A stretch of 64,000 nt of DNA from Liolophura sinensis (Eukaryota > Mollusca > Polyplacophora > Chitonida > Chitonidae), in assembly GCF_032854445.1 (NCBI RefSeq), contig NC_088300.1:71832984-71896983 (forward strand). Direction: 5' to 3'. Below are positions 14,001-25,402 of this stretch, piece after piece. Both the position numbers and the translations under genes were made by a program. The stretch's first letter is position 1. Each line of letters begins with the position of its first letter. The notes below the pieces were generated by a model, which saw only the letters and a program-made list of their open reading frames with translations, had not been told where the DNA came from and did not search any database.

Positions 14001-17000
14001 CTTGAAGTAATTCAAGGGACTTACACCAATGTAGTCCAGTTGCAGACCATAGTAATTTTTGGCGCCAGCAATCCAGCGAGCGATGTAATCGGCTGTGATG
14101 CTCGGGGTATTGTACGGACTGTTTGTACCATTACCGATCCAGCCCGGAAATGCCCAGGGTAAGCCATAGAGAAGGATATCAGGGTTACGCTAAGAAAGAG
14201 ATATAACCATTTGTCATTTATAAAATCTTACCCAATTTCAATGTAGATCATCAATGTCCGAATAAGAACAATACATAATTTCCATTACTAAAGTAAATCA
14301 AGTCAGTATTGTTTTTTTCCAAAACTTCTATGTTAACCCACAATCACTGAGTGGGCTATACTGCACGCCACACGTTGTAAAATTATCTTACACTCTAAGC
14401 TTTTTTGCATTTATCACTTACAAATTAGTTTTCTTGCGATGATGTAAGCAATAATGGCATTTGTGATGTTTTCTTACCGTCACCACCATACTTGTGGAGT
14501 AAACTATGACAGAATATACACAAATCATTCACACCATGATCCGCATAGACTCCATGATCTGCACACTCACTTGTCGACCATGATCTGCATGCTTACAATG
14601 ATCTGCACGCTTACCATGATCTGCACACTCACTCGTCCACCATGACCTACACACTTATCATGATCTACACACGTACCATTATCTGCACGCTTACCAGGAT
14701 CTCCACACTTACCATAATCTACACACGTACCATTATCTGCACGCTTACCAGGATCTCCACACTTACCATAATCTACACACTTACTATTATCTGCACGCTT
14801 ACCATGATCTCCACACTTACCATAATCTACACACGTACCATTATCTGCACGCTTACCAGGATCTCCACACTTACCATAATCTACACACTTACTATTATCT
14901 GCACGCTTACCATGATCTCCACACTTACCATTATCTTCACACTAACCATGATCTACACATCTTCCATGATCTGCATACTCACTCGTCGACCATGATCTGC
15001 ACAAACACCATTATCTACACACTTACAATGATCTGCGGGGCCTCCGTGGCTCAGTTGATTAGCACGCTAGCGCAGCGTAATGACCCAGTAGTCTCTCACC
15101 AATGCGGTCGCTGTGAGTTCAAGTCCAGCTCATACTGGCTCCCTCTCCGGCCGTACGTGGGAAGGTCTGGCAGCAACCTACGAATTGTCGTGAGTTTCCC
15201 CCGTGCTCTGCCCGGTTTCCACCCACCATAATGCTGGCCGCCGTCGTATAAGTGAAATATTCTTGAGTACGGCGAAAAACACCAATCAAATAAATAAATA
15301 AACAATGATCTGCATACTAACTCGTCAACCATGATCTGCACACTTACCATGATCTACACACTTACCATGATCTACACACTCACCATGATCCAAATACTTA
15401 CCATGACCCACACTCGGAGGATTCCGTGGCTCGGTTGGATAGCGCGCTAGTGCAGCGTAATGACCCAGGAGTCTCTCACCAATGCGGTCGCTGTGAGTTC
15501 AAGTCCAGCTCATGCTGGCTTCCTCTCCGGCCCTATGTGGGAATGTCTTGCAGCAACCTGCGGATGGTCGTGGGTTTCCCCCCATGCTCTGCCCGGTTTC
15601 CTCCCACCATAATGCTGGCCGCCATCGTATAAGTGAAATATTCTTGAGTACGGCGTAAAACCATCGTCTACACACTCACCAATACACAGATTTGCCTTAC
15701 CACCGCTAAGCGTGAAGTTAATAATTCCAAATACGTCAAATGTAAGCTGTGAATCAAAGCATGGCGTGTGATCTTCTATGCAATATACCTTTTTCGCCTC
15801 GACCATAAGCCACCACTCATAACCTCTGCGGTAATTTTCGTCCCAACTCTCGTGCATGTGCGAGGACTCTGTACCATCTGCAATGCAAGCATAAAGTGTG
15901 AATAGCAAGACAGTATCACGTAACTGTTACCAGCTACCACGGGCACTCCATTCTCACAGTCAATTCTCCTTCACTGCTACCTTCACAATCTCATCATCGC
16001 ACCTGGTTTGGGAATACAACGCCATAAAATCGTTTGAGGAACGTATATTTTAACGTTTATGAATGTATACATGGGTTACATGACGACGGGGATTCATTAG
16101 GTATCTTCTTGCTTAGGGCTGCCGCCCCTGAAGTGTATGTAGAAGATACCATATACTGCAACCTACCAGGTCTATTATACTGACACCAGGTCAATAAGTG
16201 CCGTTCTTTACCCGTCTAACAATATATCTATCGAACAAGAGGATAAAGCGAGGCAGCAGCAAGTATACAATTTTTAAAGTCTTAGGTATGATCCGACCCG
16301 ACCCGACCCAAAGGCGGACGCTCTAATCATTAGACCACCGAAGCATTGGAAGATATATTGTCAGATGGGTAAATAGGTGTGAAACCATGCAGTGTATATA
16401 ATCAAATCATCGATACACTGCCTTTCAATCGCCAGGAGAGACGAGGTATACGTTCAGTTCCTGTCTCGGGCACGGTATCTGTGTTTTCCCCGCTTTCTAT
16501 TTTGTTGAAACCTTATGCGACGGAGTTCGTATGGCAGAATGTGTGGTTTCGCCATCTACCTATATGATATATTTGTGCCTCGCATGTGAGAAAGTTTGCC
16601 AGTTACTTCAGAAAGGTTGACGGCTTACTACCGAACAACCGTTTATAAACAAAAAAATTTACATGCAGAGTATAAACCTTAGTCCAATGTAAAATACATT
16701 CAGGAACTCATTTGACTATTTCTTTTGACTATTTCTTCTTGTGCTTAGCCAAATTCACAATAGGGTTTCAAACTTTAAAAAGATTTCAAAAGGCAAATTA
16801 TAAATAATTCAATTAAATGTTAATGATGTACATACTTACCCGTGCTTTGAGAGTCTCCACCAATCTCCACCTTAAGTATGTGTAGCGAGGCGCCATAGTT
16901 TGGCTGAAATAACACAGCATAAAACATAACTCCTTTGGAACAATTTGTACATCCATCCACATGCCACAATTTATCAGTTTTGGAGTCTTCTTAAGAGAAA

Positions 17001-20000
17001 TGTCTGTCCGAAACAAACTAGCACCTGATAACATCGGTTTTCGCCTTTTTGGTGTGAGCATTTATATATGACACAATGAGTGAAATTTTGAGAAATAGTT
17101 CTCAAGTTAGTTTAATCATAACATTAGAATTATTGTGGAAACCAGAAAGAGCCCTTGACAAACACACAGCCATCCGCAAGTCTTTCACACGTATATCAGT
17201 GATAAGTGGGAATACACATATGCATGTATCTCACAGACTAAACATGAGTAATTACACGTAGTATCTAACGAAATGCTGTTCAAGAATGATTCTAGAATCT
17301 ATACAGCATACAAAACCATACAGTTGCAAGTCATATATGATTACAGGTGGTTAGCATGGTAGCGCAGCACAATGACCCAGGAGTCTTTCACCAATGCGGT
17401 TGCTGTGAGGTCCATGCTGGATTCCTTTCCACTCGTATACGTGGGAAGTTTGTGGGCAAACTACGGATGACCGGTCGTTAGTATTTCTCCCACCATAATG
17501 TGGCCCACCGTATTGAAAGTGAAATATTCTCGAGCATGGTGTAAACATTAACGAATGAAATCAATAAAATAATACAATTATGTGAGCAGAGGTTTTGTTA
17601 CTCTTTACTGAATATACTGTATCAATACTTCGAATTATACTATTGTTTTAGTAATATATAAATGCTGTATTAATTTACTGACAATTACATGTTCGGTTCA
17701 TCATCTGATTTGACAGTGGGAAAATAAAGAAGCGAGAAGTTTTTTTTGGAAAAGTCATGCTGTGTACTCTAAGCGATAATGTCCATGCAGTCAATGAGGG
17801 ATTATAATGATTATGCCCCATATACCTTGAACAAATAGTCAAGAATCTCGTTTAACTGCTGTTCTGGATAGTTCATCAGTAGTTTGGAAGTGGCCTGAAA
17901 CAGAGGACACATTACTATTAACATAAGCATGCACAAAATAATGTTTAATTAGCATGTCTATCTTTCGCCCAATTTATACAAAATTTACACGAAGGCAATC
18001 ATATCTGTGCCGACACTGGTGGACATCAATTTTCTTCGCCAAGTATTGGAAAATTCAACTAGGTGAAAGAATAGCAGGTATAATTGCCTTAATAATATGT
18101 GAATGATGTTTGACAATATCTTGAGTTTTAATCACATGCATATTTTGAACTTACAAGGCCTTCAGCCCACTGTGGATACTGCACTCTACTTTAGCAGCTG
18201 TTGCTAAATTGCCCTTGTTCAGGTTAATATATTTCCACTTTGATGAACATTAATTTATAGAATATCTAGAGCATGACAAACTTATAAAGATTCTACGGAT
18301 AAACTATATTTCTAAAATCAATATTAGACGAATAACATTTTTCCATAGGATATATGGATGGCTTATACGTATCTTATTTCAATATTTAAGAGTTAAAGTT
18401 CTGCGGAAGATGTAGTGACTGCCAGGTTACAGGGAAACTCTTCAATGCCGATGGAAGTAAACTGAAAGAACGTTGACATGATGTATGTGGAGATAAAGAC
18501 GATGTTACTATATGGCTTTATAACTACATAAGTTTATTCTTCAGTCATTGGGTGATATCACTTTGGGCCTGCCCATTTTGTGTGTCTATCAAAAGTCAGA
18601 TATCTCTTACGGTTAGTACTTCACAACACTTCCTGAAAGGCAACTGAAAGCTCAGTTTCTTTGTTTGCTTGGGATATTACGTTGTTATGTTCTCTAGTTC
18701 AGCTGAGCCATGACGGTGTTTCCCTGTAACGTACAGGTCTCCTGTAATCCCATCTCGTTTATATGGTGACGCCTCTTTAGAATGTCATGCCGTTGATACA
18801 CCAGTGTAACTCCTCGTCCAGTAACAGCTTAGTGACAACCGGCCAAGGAGCACTTTGACCAATTTCTTCCCCATGAGAAACAATACAGGAAGTACTAGCG
18901 TTTCTAATTTTAAACGTATCTTATCTTTGACATAATCCGATGTAATGTCAAACCAGTCGTCCTTGTTTGATGCAACAGAGTATGATTTGTTTCGTGTGCA
19001 ACATCTGGCGGGGTTCAAGACTATATCACTTATATACGACGCCCGCTAAAACCATCCGCACTTTGCTGACAGACCTTCCTCTGTTAGACCTGAGGGGAAG
19101 CCACCATGAACTGGACTGAATTCACAGCTATCAGAGCCAGGGGCCCCCAGTTACTGTTCTAGGACCTCTTGCACAAAGCGATCGCGAGCAAATGATTGTA
19201 ACTGCCGTGGCAACGTTTATCTTGACCGTACGTGTTTGCCATGGTAGTTAGGCCTACAATCAAATTACACTACGATCACTGTGTGAAAAGGGTCCCAGCG
19301 ATGCTACGCTAAGATTGTCCGTCATACTGGAGGTGTGTTAAAAATGGGCAGTAGAGCACCACGCGTTAAGTATGGCTGCTAAGTAATGCAAATCCTCTTT
19401 AGCTATATAATCAAACATGTTTGCATTACAGTTATTTTGTAACACCAGGTATCTCAGGATGTCCCCATGCATGTTAACAGTCCAGTCTTCATGCACATAA
19501 ACCCACAAACCTAAACATATTGCGGATTATTGTATCAGAGCACTTGACACATGAAAGGCAAAGATAATCCATAAGAAGTAAGAACTTTGAGATAAAACGA
19601 GATTGTAACTGGAGATAAAGCTGCAAGTATCTTGTCAATACAACCATGATAACAGAACTCTAAATTTCTTGATTTAGGGAGCATGTGAATTGTCATGCCG
19701 TATCCCTGTTGTTTTTTCCATATATGTTATATATATATATATATGTACATTTATTTTCATGGATCATGCATACCCCTTTTCCCAGGGTTCGACCCTTTTC
19801 AGTCGAAACAACTATCCTTAGGTTTTGTACAAGAAAACTCTTTGGAATCGATACTGAGATATGTCCTCCAAAACGACTGACTTTAGGGTCTATCTTATAC
19901 ACATAGCCGTTACAATTATATAAAATGATTTTTTTGAATTGTTATTTAACCAAACGATTACGAAATGGTTACAATATACATGTATGGCGGTTTTATAAAG

Positions 20001-22008
20001 GCGGGAATAAAACCCATCAGGCCTAGATCTATCTCTGAATTCTAATAAAATTTATGTTAATGAATAAGGGGAAATTCCAAAGTAATATTACCTGTGCAAC
20101 TGTAATTAGAATATAGCAACATTAACATTTATTCTGTACAACCATTATAAATACGTATAATTTGAAGTTCATTTCATGAGATATTTATTTATTTATTTAA
20201 TTTTTTATTTGATTGGAGTTTTACGCCGTACTCAAGAATATTTCACTTATACGACGGCGGCCAGCATTATGGTGGGAGGAAACCGGACTGAGCCCGGGCG
20301 AAACCCACGACTATCCGCAGGTTGCTGCAAGACATTCCCACATAGGGCCGGAAGAGGCAGACGACGTCAAATTAGTCTGCTGACGTCTCGCCCAATATGA
20401 GGATTATTGACACCAAATATTTGCGTATCCTATCACTGAGTAACCATTTGACAACTTTAACATTGTGAAGCAATTTATTCCTTTGTCGACAACCTTTTTT
20501 GTTTGGACAAAGGCAGGAATGCTCTTCACGCAATGGCCGAGATACAAATCTCGTTGAAGGGTTGACTATCAAGTTGTTCGTTGGTGAATATTTTGAATCC
20601 TTTCAACTAGATGTATATAGGTAAATGCTCTGGGTGGTAAAATAATATTTACAAATAAGAGCATAAAAGGTATTTAACTATATGACCAAACTTATAAAAA
20701 TTTTCCACTGAATCAAAATGTAGTATGTCACAACGTTGGTGGTGAAATGATGCGGTTAAAAATTTCAGATATTTTATTATTTATTTATCTGATTGGTGTT
20801 TTACGCCGTGCTCAAGAATATTAAACTTCTATGACGGCGGCCAGCATTATGGTGGGAGGAAACAGGTCATGGTCCGGGTGAAACCAATGACCATCCGCAG
20901 GTTATTGCCAGACCTTCCCACACATGGACGAAGTTAAGATATTTTAAGGTTATTATGTAAGAATTATTTTCCATGACATTTGCTTAAGGTTATTGCATAT
21001 AAGGACAATATTTAATGTAATTGTAGTATTTTAATTGCTGTTGTTTTTTTTTTAAATATTTATAGCTGGTTTAAAAGGCGTGTGTTTCCTCTTTGTTATG
21101 ATGTTGAAATTTAGATCATTCTTGTGCGTTTTATGGTTCTGAAAATGTACTGGGAATGTAGCTTTGAACACTAATCATTCATCCCACCACTAAAAATTAA
21201 GTATTTAATGAAAATCAAAAAAGGTGCTCTTTTTAGAGTAAACTATTAAAGTAAACCTGGTAGACTACCCGTCGCCCACGGGGAAGGAGAAGGCGACGTG
21301 GGCGTCATCGACAGCTTACTGTCACCGTCCCCAAGATCGTTGAGAACGGGGAAATCCACATTGGCCATGTCCAAGTCTGGAGCTTTAATCAAGATTATTA
21401 AAACTTTGCGCCTGGACCTTCTGTTGCCATATAAAACGTAGCCTACTACTCAACTAATATCAGTTTTATTTACCTCCTTCCCGGAAACCGTTGTCTAGAC
21501 ACCGACCTCCGGGAGGGAAATATGAGTTTTCTCAACAAAGCATCCTGACAAATGCATTATGATTCATATGCTCATGACATACAGAACATAGATCATAGTC
21601 AATACTCAGGTGCTCATGTACAGTGGATTTGAAAGGTCTGCATACTGCCTGACTAATGGTAAGTTTATTTACTAAACGTGGCGGATGCCATCAGTAAGCT
21701 ACATCAGGATTATCAGGCCAGCGTAACGTTACGACCCATTCGAGAAACCGGGCCCCGGACAAGATCTGGTGATCGAGACGTGGAATTATTGATGCCCCTC
21801 TCGTTGTGAGCCTCACACACGCACCCCTGACTGTATGTGGCGGACTTACCCCTCCACCGCTGAGGCCACCTATCCCATCAAACCGGCGTCCGTAGCCTGC
21901 TGTGTCGTTCACATTATAGACGTTGTCCAGAGAGACGCATTCAGGCAAGAAGACGATCATTAAGATCACAGCCCAGCAAGACACAAACATCATGCTGTCG
22001 CTCAGCAT
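1858..22008 (-). CDS. GALC: Galactocerebrosidase (galactosylceramidase), GH59, multi-exon gene
   Basis: Lysosomal enzyme that removes galactose from galactosylceramide and related lipids. Exons in transcript order: 21850-22008, 17826-17894, 16840-16903, 15789-15877, 14025-14189, 13657-13695, 11039-11166, 9633-9750, 8743-8780, 8133-8257, 7725-7864, 7314-7403, 6564-6653, 5935-6076, 5450-5627, 3909-4078, then a missing exon, then 1858-2082. All have AG/GT borders, and phases agree at every junction except around the missing exon. The visible coding length is about 676 codons; vertebrate GALC is about 670-685 residues. Recognisable blocks are [59 protein letters not shown] (acid/base Glu), [11 protein letters not shown] (nucleophile Glu), [14 protein letters not shown] and the C-terminal lectin-like domain. 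Family assignment is certain from collinear similarity; exact splice sites are by eye. Confidence 0.93.
2083..3908. other. GALC intron region where an exon is expected
   Basis: About 1.8 kb between two GALC exons. It contains a degenerate direct repeat at about 2690-2960 (cores such as CACTTTCACACAACTCC) and an unidentified plus-strand ORF at 3040-3285. I could not find the expected short exon on the minus strand. Confidence 0.5.
3909..4078 (-). CDS. GALC: GALC lectin-like domain exon
   Basis: The exon encodes TDIYVQCDV, then a stretch with [12 protein letters not shown] and [10 protein letters not shown], matching the C-terminal lectin-like domain of GALC. It starts by completing the Trp codon left by exon 5450-5627 (acceptor TTCTGGCAG) and ends in phase 1 at GTAGGT. 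The exon expected next was not found. Confidence 0.85.
4255..4440 (+). mobile_element. SINE family 1 copy, 5' end diverged
   Basis: Ends with GTGAAATATTCTTGAGTACG and an AAATAAAT tail typical of the family; the 5' tRNA-like part is diverged. Confidence 0.75.
6232..6440 (-). mobile_element. SINE family 1 copy
   Basis: Reverse orientation: CCGCACTCAAGAATATCTCA, then GGTGATAGGAAACCGGGC. In the GALC intron between 6077 and 6563. Confidence 0.75.
9245..9500. repeat. 18-bp minisatellite in a GALC intron
   Basis: About 14 copies of an 18-bp unit (TACCGATCGTCTGCTTGT and variants). Because 18 is a multiple of three, long repetitive ORFs open on both strands; they are not genes. Confidence 0.9.
9633..9750 (-). 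CDS. GALC: GALC exon carrying the nucleophile glutamate
   Basis: The exon encodes [12 protein letters not shown], then [19 protein letters not shown], ending in Trp-Ala-Arg at a GTACGT donor. The Glu of Ser-Glu-Asp is the catalytic nucleophile of GH59. The next exon, 8743-8780, is only 38 nt and encodes [12 protein letters not shown], which is also strongly conserved. Confidence 0.9.
9986..10232 (+). mobile_element. SINE family 1, nearly full length
   Basis: tRNA-like head GGGGCCTCCGTGGCTCAGAT with A-box, a B-box-like GTGAGCTCATGCTGG stretch, the body, tail ATATTCTTGAGTACGGTGTA and AAATAAATAAATAAAT end. Confidence 0.85.
10485..10850. repeat. About 43-bp tandem repeat in a GALC intron
   Basis: About eight diverged copies containing CAGGACTGAACAACAGAC and CACTTTGGCC(C)TGTTTACTT. 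Confidence 0.85.
12065..12460 (+). mobile_element. Two SINE family 1 copies in tandem
   Basis: A truncated copy (about 12090-12225) stops at ATTATGCTGGCC and is followed at once by a complete copy beginning GGCCCTCCGTGGCTCAGTTC (about 12226-12460). Confidence 0.8.
13657..13695 (-). CDS. GALC: GALC 39-nt exon carrying the acid/base glutamate
   Basis: The exon encodes [13 protein letters not shown] between a TTTTCCAG acceptor and a GTAAGT donor. The Glu in the Asn-Glu pair is the general acid/base of family GH59 (clan GH-A layout). It is in phase 0 on both sides and joins YIG from exon 14025-14189 to TLRKTLDQ of exon 11039-11166. Confidence 0.9.
15036..15301 (+). mobile_element. SINE family 1 inserted in a minisatellite
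   Basis: Full-length copy from GGGGCCTCCGTGGCTCAGTT to an AAATAAATAAAC tail. AATGATCTGC occurs on both sides, which may be a target-site duplication, although the host array is itself repetitive. Confidence 0.85.
15416..15660 (+). mobile_element. Second SINE family 1 inserted in the same minisatellite
   Basis: Head GGAGGATTCCGTGGCTCGGT, B-box GAGTTCAAGTCCAGCTC, ends at AGTACGGCGTAAAACCA without the A-rich end. Confidence 0.85.
16080..16350 (-). mobile_element. Diverged SINE family 2 copy
   Basis: Recognisable blocks ATGACGACGGGGATTCATTA and CCGACCCGACCCAAAGGCGG with the tRNA-like head end near 16340. Confidence 0.6.
17345..17575 (+). mobile_element. Diverged SINE family 1 copy
   Basis: GGTTAGCATGGTAGCGCAGC through CCACCATAATGTGGCCCACC to a GTGAAATATTCTCGAGCATG tail. 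Confidence 0.7.
20190..20360 (-). mobile_element. SINE family 1 copy in GALC intron 1
   Basis: Reverse orientation: TTACGCCGTACTCAAGAATA, CGACGGCGGCCAGCATTATG, GTGGGAGGAAACCGG. Confidence 0.8.
20775..20935 (-). mobile_element. Second SINE family 1 copy in GALC intron 1
   Basis: Reverse orientation and 5' truncated: TTACGCCGTGCTCAAGAATA, GGCGGCCAGCATTATGGTGG. Confidence 0.8.
21850..22008 (-). CDS. GALC: GALC exon 1a: signal peptide and start of the barrel
   Basis: The start Met at 22008 opens a hydrophobic signal sequence (core [13 protein letters not shown]), followed by [18 protein letters not shown], the conserved N-terminal GALC motif. The exon ends in phase 0 after a Gly-Gly-Gly run at a GTAAGT donor. 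The next exon (17826-17894) starts with Ala-Thr-Ser, as expected for the family. A second in-frame Met lies five codons downstream and could also be used. Confidence 0.85.
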
Positions 22009-22559
22009 GCTCCTCTCGTCGGCTAGTATAACTGCGTTGTGAACACAGTGTTCATTCCTGCCGAACCCACCATTGGAGAATATCTCGTATTTAAATAGAA
22101 GCCATCAGCGATCGACAGCCGGAGACAAGGGACGTAACTCTTGGCGCCTACTGACATTGTATACTTTTGCTGCAATGGCTGTAGGGCAGAAGGAGGTTAT
22201 TTTCACCTCAGGTGATTGTGTGAGTAGCCAGTTCTCACTGAGAGTAGAATGTTAGCCCGCCTTTGTAGTCACGAGAGATTGATCACATGCATGGTATTGT
22301 CGGCTACCGTAAAAAAAATAAAGTGCACAGTATAACCAGCTTTCCTTCGTGTGGTTGCCTACATTTATCAATTTTCATACCACCTAAAAGCTAGGACTTA
22401 ATTCTTTGTCGAAAGTCATTACTCGTTACTATATTGTAAGTTATGGAATCAGATCGTGTTGCCGATGCATTATTTGACACACAACGGGTAACAAGTGCAT
22501 GTTAACAGCGAAATTTAAGCAGCTTCCGAAGGCCGTAGGTTATACAAATCTTATCCCAC

Positions 22560-23130
22560 ACGTCAACAAATGCCCTAAACCGACATATCAGCTGAAAACT
22601 TATCCCTACATGTGCCACCTCAAACCTTATCCTCACACGTCAACCAATGCCATACTCCGACATGTCACCTCATACCTCATCCCCACATGTTAACCAATGC
22701 CATATCCTGATATATGTCACCTCAAACCTTATCCCCACATGTTAACCAATGCCATATCCTGATATATGTCACCTCAAACTTTATCCCCACATGTCACAAC
22801 AAACCTTATCTTCACATGTCAACCAATGTCGTATCCCGACATGTCTACCAATGTCGTGTCCCGAGACGTCCAGCCAATGCCATATCCTTACGTCACCTCA
22901 AACCTTATTCCCCTCATGTCAACAAATGTCATATCCTTACATGGCACCTCAAACCTTATCCGCACATGTCAACCAATGTCCCTATCCCGATATGTCACCT
23001 CAAAGGGGTATCCCCCAGATGCCAATAAATGCTCTCTCCCGATATGGCCAATGCCATATCCCCGACATGTGACACCTCAAATCTTGTCCTCGTGTATCGA
23101 CTAATGTCTTATCCCGGCCATATCCCCACG
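22560..23130. repeat. About 50-bp tandem repeat between the two GALC first exons
   Basis: About ten diverged units containing ATGTCACCTCAAACCTTATC, CCCACATGTCAACCAATGCC and ATATCC. ORFs here follow the repeat and are not considered genes. Confidence 0.85.
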
Positions 23131-23353
23131 TCAGCGAAGGGTGTGGGAAGACAGCTTACAATTAAGTAACCTGTCACGGTACAGACTTTTATATGCATGT
23201 TTGCCTCGGATGGATCTGGATCATCTTCATAGACATGAATGAAATGCCGCTAGTAAATCTTTTCATAAATGTATACGCAAATTTTGATCCACGCCCACCT
23301 GATTTTTACAGAGCATTGATATTTATAGTTACACCGTCATTCGCAGGACCTAC

Positions 23354-23503
23354 CCCAGCGTCTAGCGCCCCGACTCCATCAAACCGCCTGCCATAACCAT
23401 TCGTGTCAGTTACATCATACACGCTGTTGTCAGTCCCGAACGTCCGTCCCAAACTCAGGCACACCACAGACAAGCAGACAACTGTGTTACTCCAGGACGC
23501 CAT
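23354..23503 (-). CDS. GALC-like alternative first exon 1b
   Basis: A second exon with a hydrophobic leader (MASWSNTVVCLSVVCLSL) followed by [18 protein letters not shown], the same GALC N-terminal motif as exon 1a. It ends at a GTAGGT donor in phase 0, so it could splice to the common exon 2 in place of exon 1a. It lies about 1.35 kb upstream of exon 1a and no other GALC exons lie between them. It is either an alternative promoter and first exon or the remnant of a duplicated gene. An in-frame Met 18 nt upstream (23521) is also possible. Confidence 0.7.
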
Positions 23504-23521
23504 GTCACCACTTGTATGCAC

Positions 23522-25278
23522 ACGCGTTCACGTCTGAAGTCGAGGTTACAAAGATTCAGCTGGTCGCGAGTTTGGGGACGATTCAGTTGTTAACAGGAAC
23601 CCGCCAAAGTAACAACATCCTTTTTTTGTTTTCTAACTGAGTTTTATCACGAATGGCTAGGTCCCTCCGACTTATACATGTGTAAAGTTAGATTGTATAA
23701 ATTGGTTTGTCACCTGTATATGCCAAACACCTGACGAGTGCGAATTTCTGATTGAATTTTGTGTTACAGTCGTAACACGAAAACTATAATAAAATTCTGC
23801 CCTCTGCTACCTCTAGCTAAAAACGGAGAGATCAGGATTTTCATGGACTCAATGAACGGTCTTGTTTGACTAAGTATTGTAACCTAGCCATTTTTTGTTT
23901 ACATTAGATCCAGGTCAGAAGCTTTTTGTCTTTTTGTGGGGGAAGTTAGTTCGTCTGCAACTCTTAAAGTTTTACACAATCCACACATGAAACATGTATT
24001 CCTAGGTTTTGCCTGCATGTGTACTTATACATTACTGTGAAACAAATAAACCCAACCATATCAATATGTATCGTATCCTCTGTTCAGTATGGCGAAGTGT
24101 TTAACAAATCACCATTAAAATGCATATTTTGTTCCCGATCCTATCGCATAGATTCCTGGCTTAAATGGATTACCTCTCGGGGCATGAAAAAATTTTAATC
24201 CTGAAGTTTTTATTGAAAATTCACTCGATCCTGAGTATCCACGATGAGTCTTCACGTAATTATTAATGGTCAATTTAATTGAAGGAAATGATCAGTATTT
24301 TGATAGCATGACAATCAATAGGCATGTAGATTGTTATATAAGTAAAAGACCGCGAATTCTATCAAAATCTATCTTAGCAGTATTCAGTGGACACTCCCTG
24401 TTGTGGTCTACAGGTGAAGTGTTTGGAGGTCAAAGGTGATAGACATCAGCTTATCGCCAGACAATAGACACATGAGGTGAACTTTGCCCCACCTGCCGGG
24501 GTTGACCTGAACAGAAAAATGGATATCAAGTATGGAAGACCATTTGCGGCATAAACTTAAAATATTCAATTTAAACTTAAACTTTAAATAGACCTATGTC
24601 CAAGTTGCTTGGAAATAATGTCATATCCGATGAATTATGTAATATTTTCTTTAATCTACACCTGGTATTGTTAATTAAGAATTCAGTGGAATCAGCATTG
24701 GCTTCTAAAATGCAAGGTTATTGTTAAAGATGACAGAATCCTTGGGGTTAGATGGCACTATTAATGCCTCAGGTGATTTTTGCGTTGGCTTTCCTCTACT
24801 ATCAGGTCATTGGTCAGTTCTACACCAGTTTTTGCTGCGGGCTGAAGTCGAGAGGCTTTTCAGATATCTGCTGAAAGTGGGTGGTTTACTCAGGGCACTC
24901 CCGTTTCCTCTACCCATAAGCCTGACCGCCGTCATGAATTGAAAACTTCCTGAGTAGAGCGATGAATCAGTCGTTTTGTTAAAAATTCCATGATCTAAAT
25001 CCGTTTTACCCTGAGTTTTTAAAATTTATTTGTATACTTTTTTATTTATTATTTATATAAATATTTATTTATTTTTAAAGCCATGCTTATTTATTTCACT
25101 TATTCCATGGAGGTCAGTTTCATCATAGTTCAAAGAACCAAAGTGACAAGGACAAACCACAGATCTATGGCAAGCTGCTGACATCCTTTCCTCTGCGTGA
25201 CGTACACACTTACATGTTCTGCTGGAAGACAATTGGTCTTTGACGAACGTAAGACGTAAACAGTAGCAAATTGTACAC
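23522..25278. other. Spacer between vWA locus A and GALC exon 1b
   Basis: AT-rich spacer with a SINE-like fragment at about 24840-24970 and a degenerate reverse SINE at about 25060-25200. The GALC promoter(s) should lie at its low end. No gene seen. Confidence 0.5.
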
Positions 25279-25284
25279 TTTATT
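25279..25284 (-). promoter_or_regulatory. Putative poly(A) signal of locus A
   Basis: AATAAA on the minus strand about 120 nt after the stop. The surrounding sequence resembles the region around 38732-38737 behind locus C, so this 3' UTR context is conserved between paralogues. Confidence 0.5.
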
Positions 25285-25402
25285 TATTTATTAACCACTG
25301 CTGGCTAAAGAACCTACGAATCTAGCGTTGATAACCTCCTGAGAAAGCCAAACAATCAGGTTTGGATTATCTGAATAAATTGTCCAGTGCACACAACGCG
25401 TT

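Larger units (their letters stand above)
14530..15680. repeat. 18-bp minisatellite with 54-bp higher-order period, split by two SINEs
   Basis: Units such as CCATGATCTGCACACTTA. In 14700-14940 three variants (CCATAATCTACACACGTA, CCATTATCTGCACGCTTA, CCAGGATCTCCACACTTA) recur in order as a 54-bp block. SINEs at 15036-15301 and 15416-15660 interrupt the array, which resumes after each. Confidence 0.9.
18000..21849. other. GALC intron 1
   Basis: Large first intron holding two SINE family 1 copies, a degenerate copy at about 19003-19140, a TA-rich microsatellite near 19728-19745 and a GC-richer open stretch at 21257-21395 (see findings). No other gene recognised. Confidence 0.5.

Noticed and set aside
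14642-14995. ORF of 117 codons with TLTIIYT repeats
   Set aside because: Frame through an 18-bp tandem array, in a GALC intron on the opposite strand.
14530-15420. CRISPR-like array
   Set aside because: Units are contiguous 18-mers without unique spacers, in a eukaryotic intron.
18785-19018. Minus-strand ORF of 77 codons in GALC intron 1
   Set aside because: No recognisable domain and no convincing splice sites that fit GALC; it overlaps the edge of a degenerate SINE.
22714-23104. Overlapping ORFs in three frames (about 104-112 codons)
   Set aside because: All three plus-strand frames are open because of the 50-bp repeat; no coding signal.
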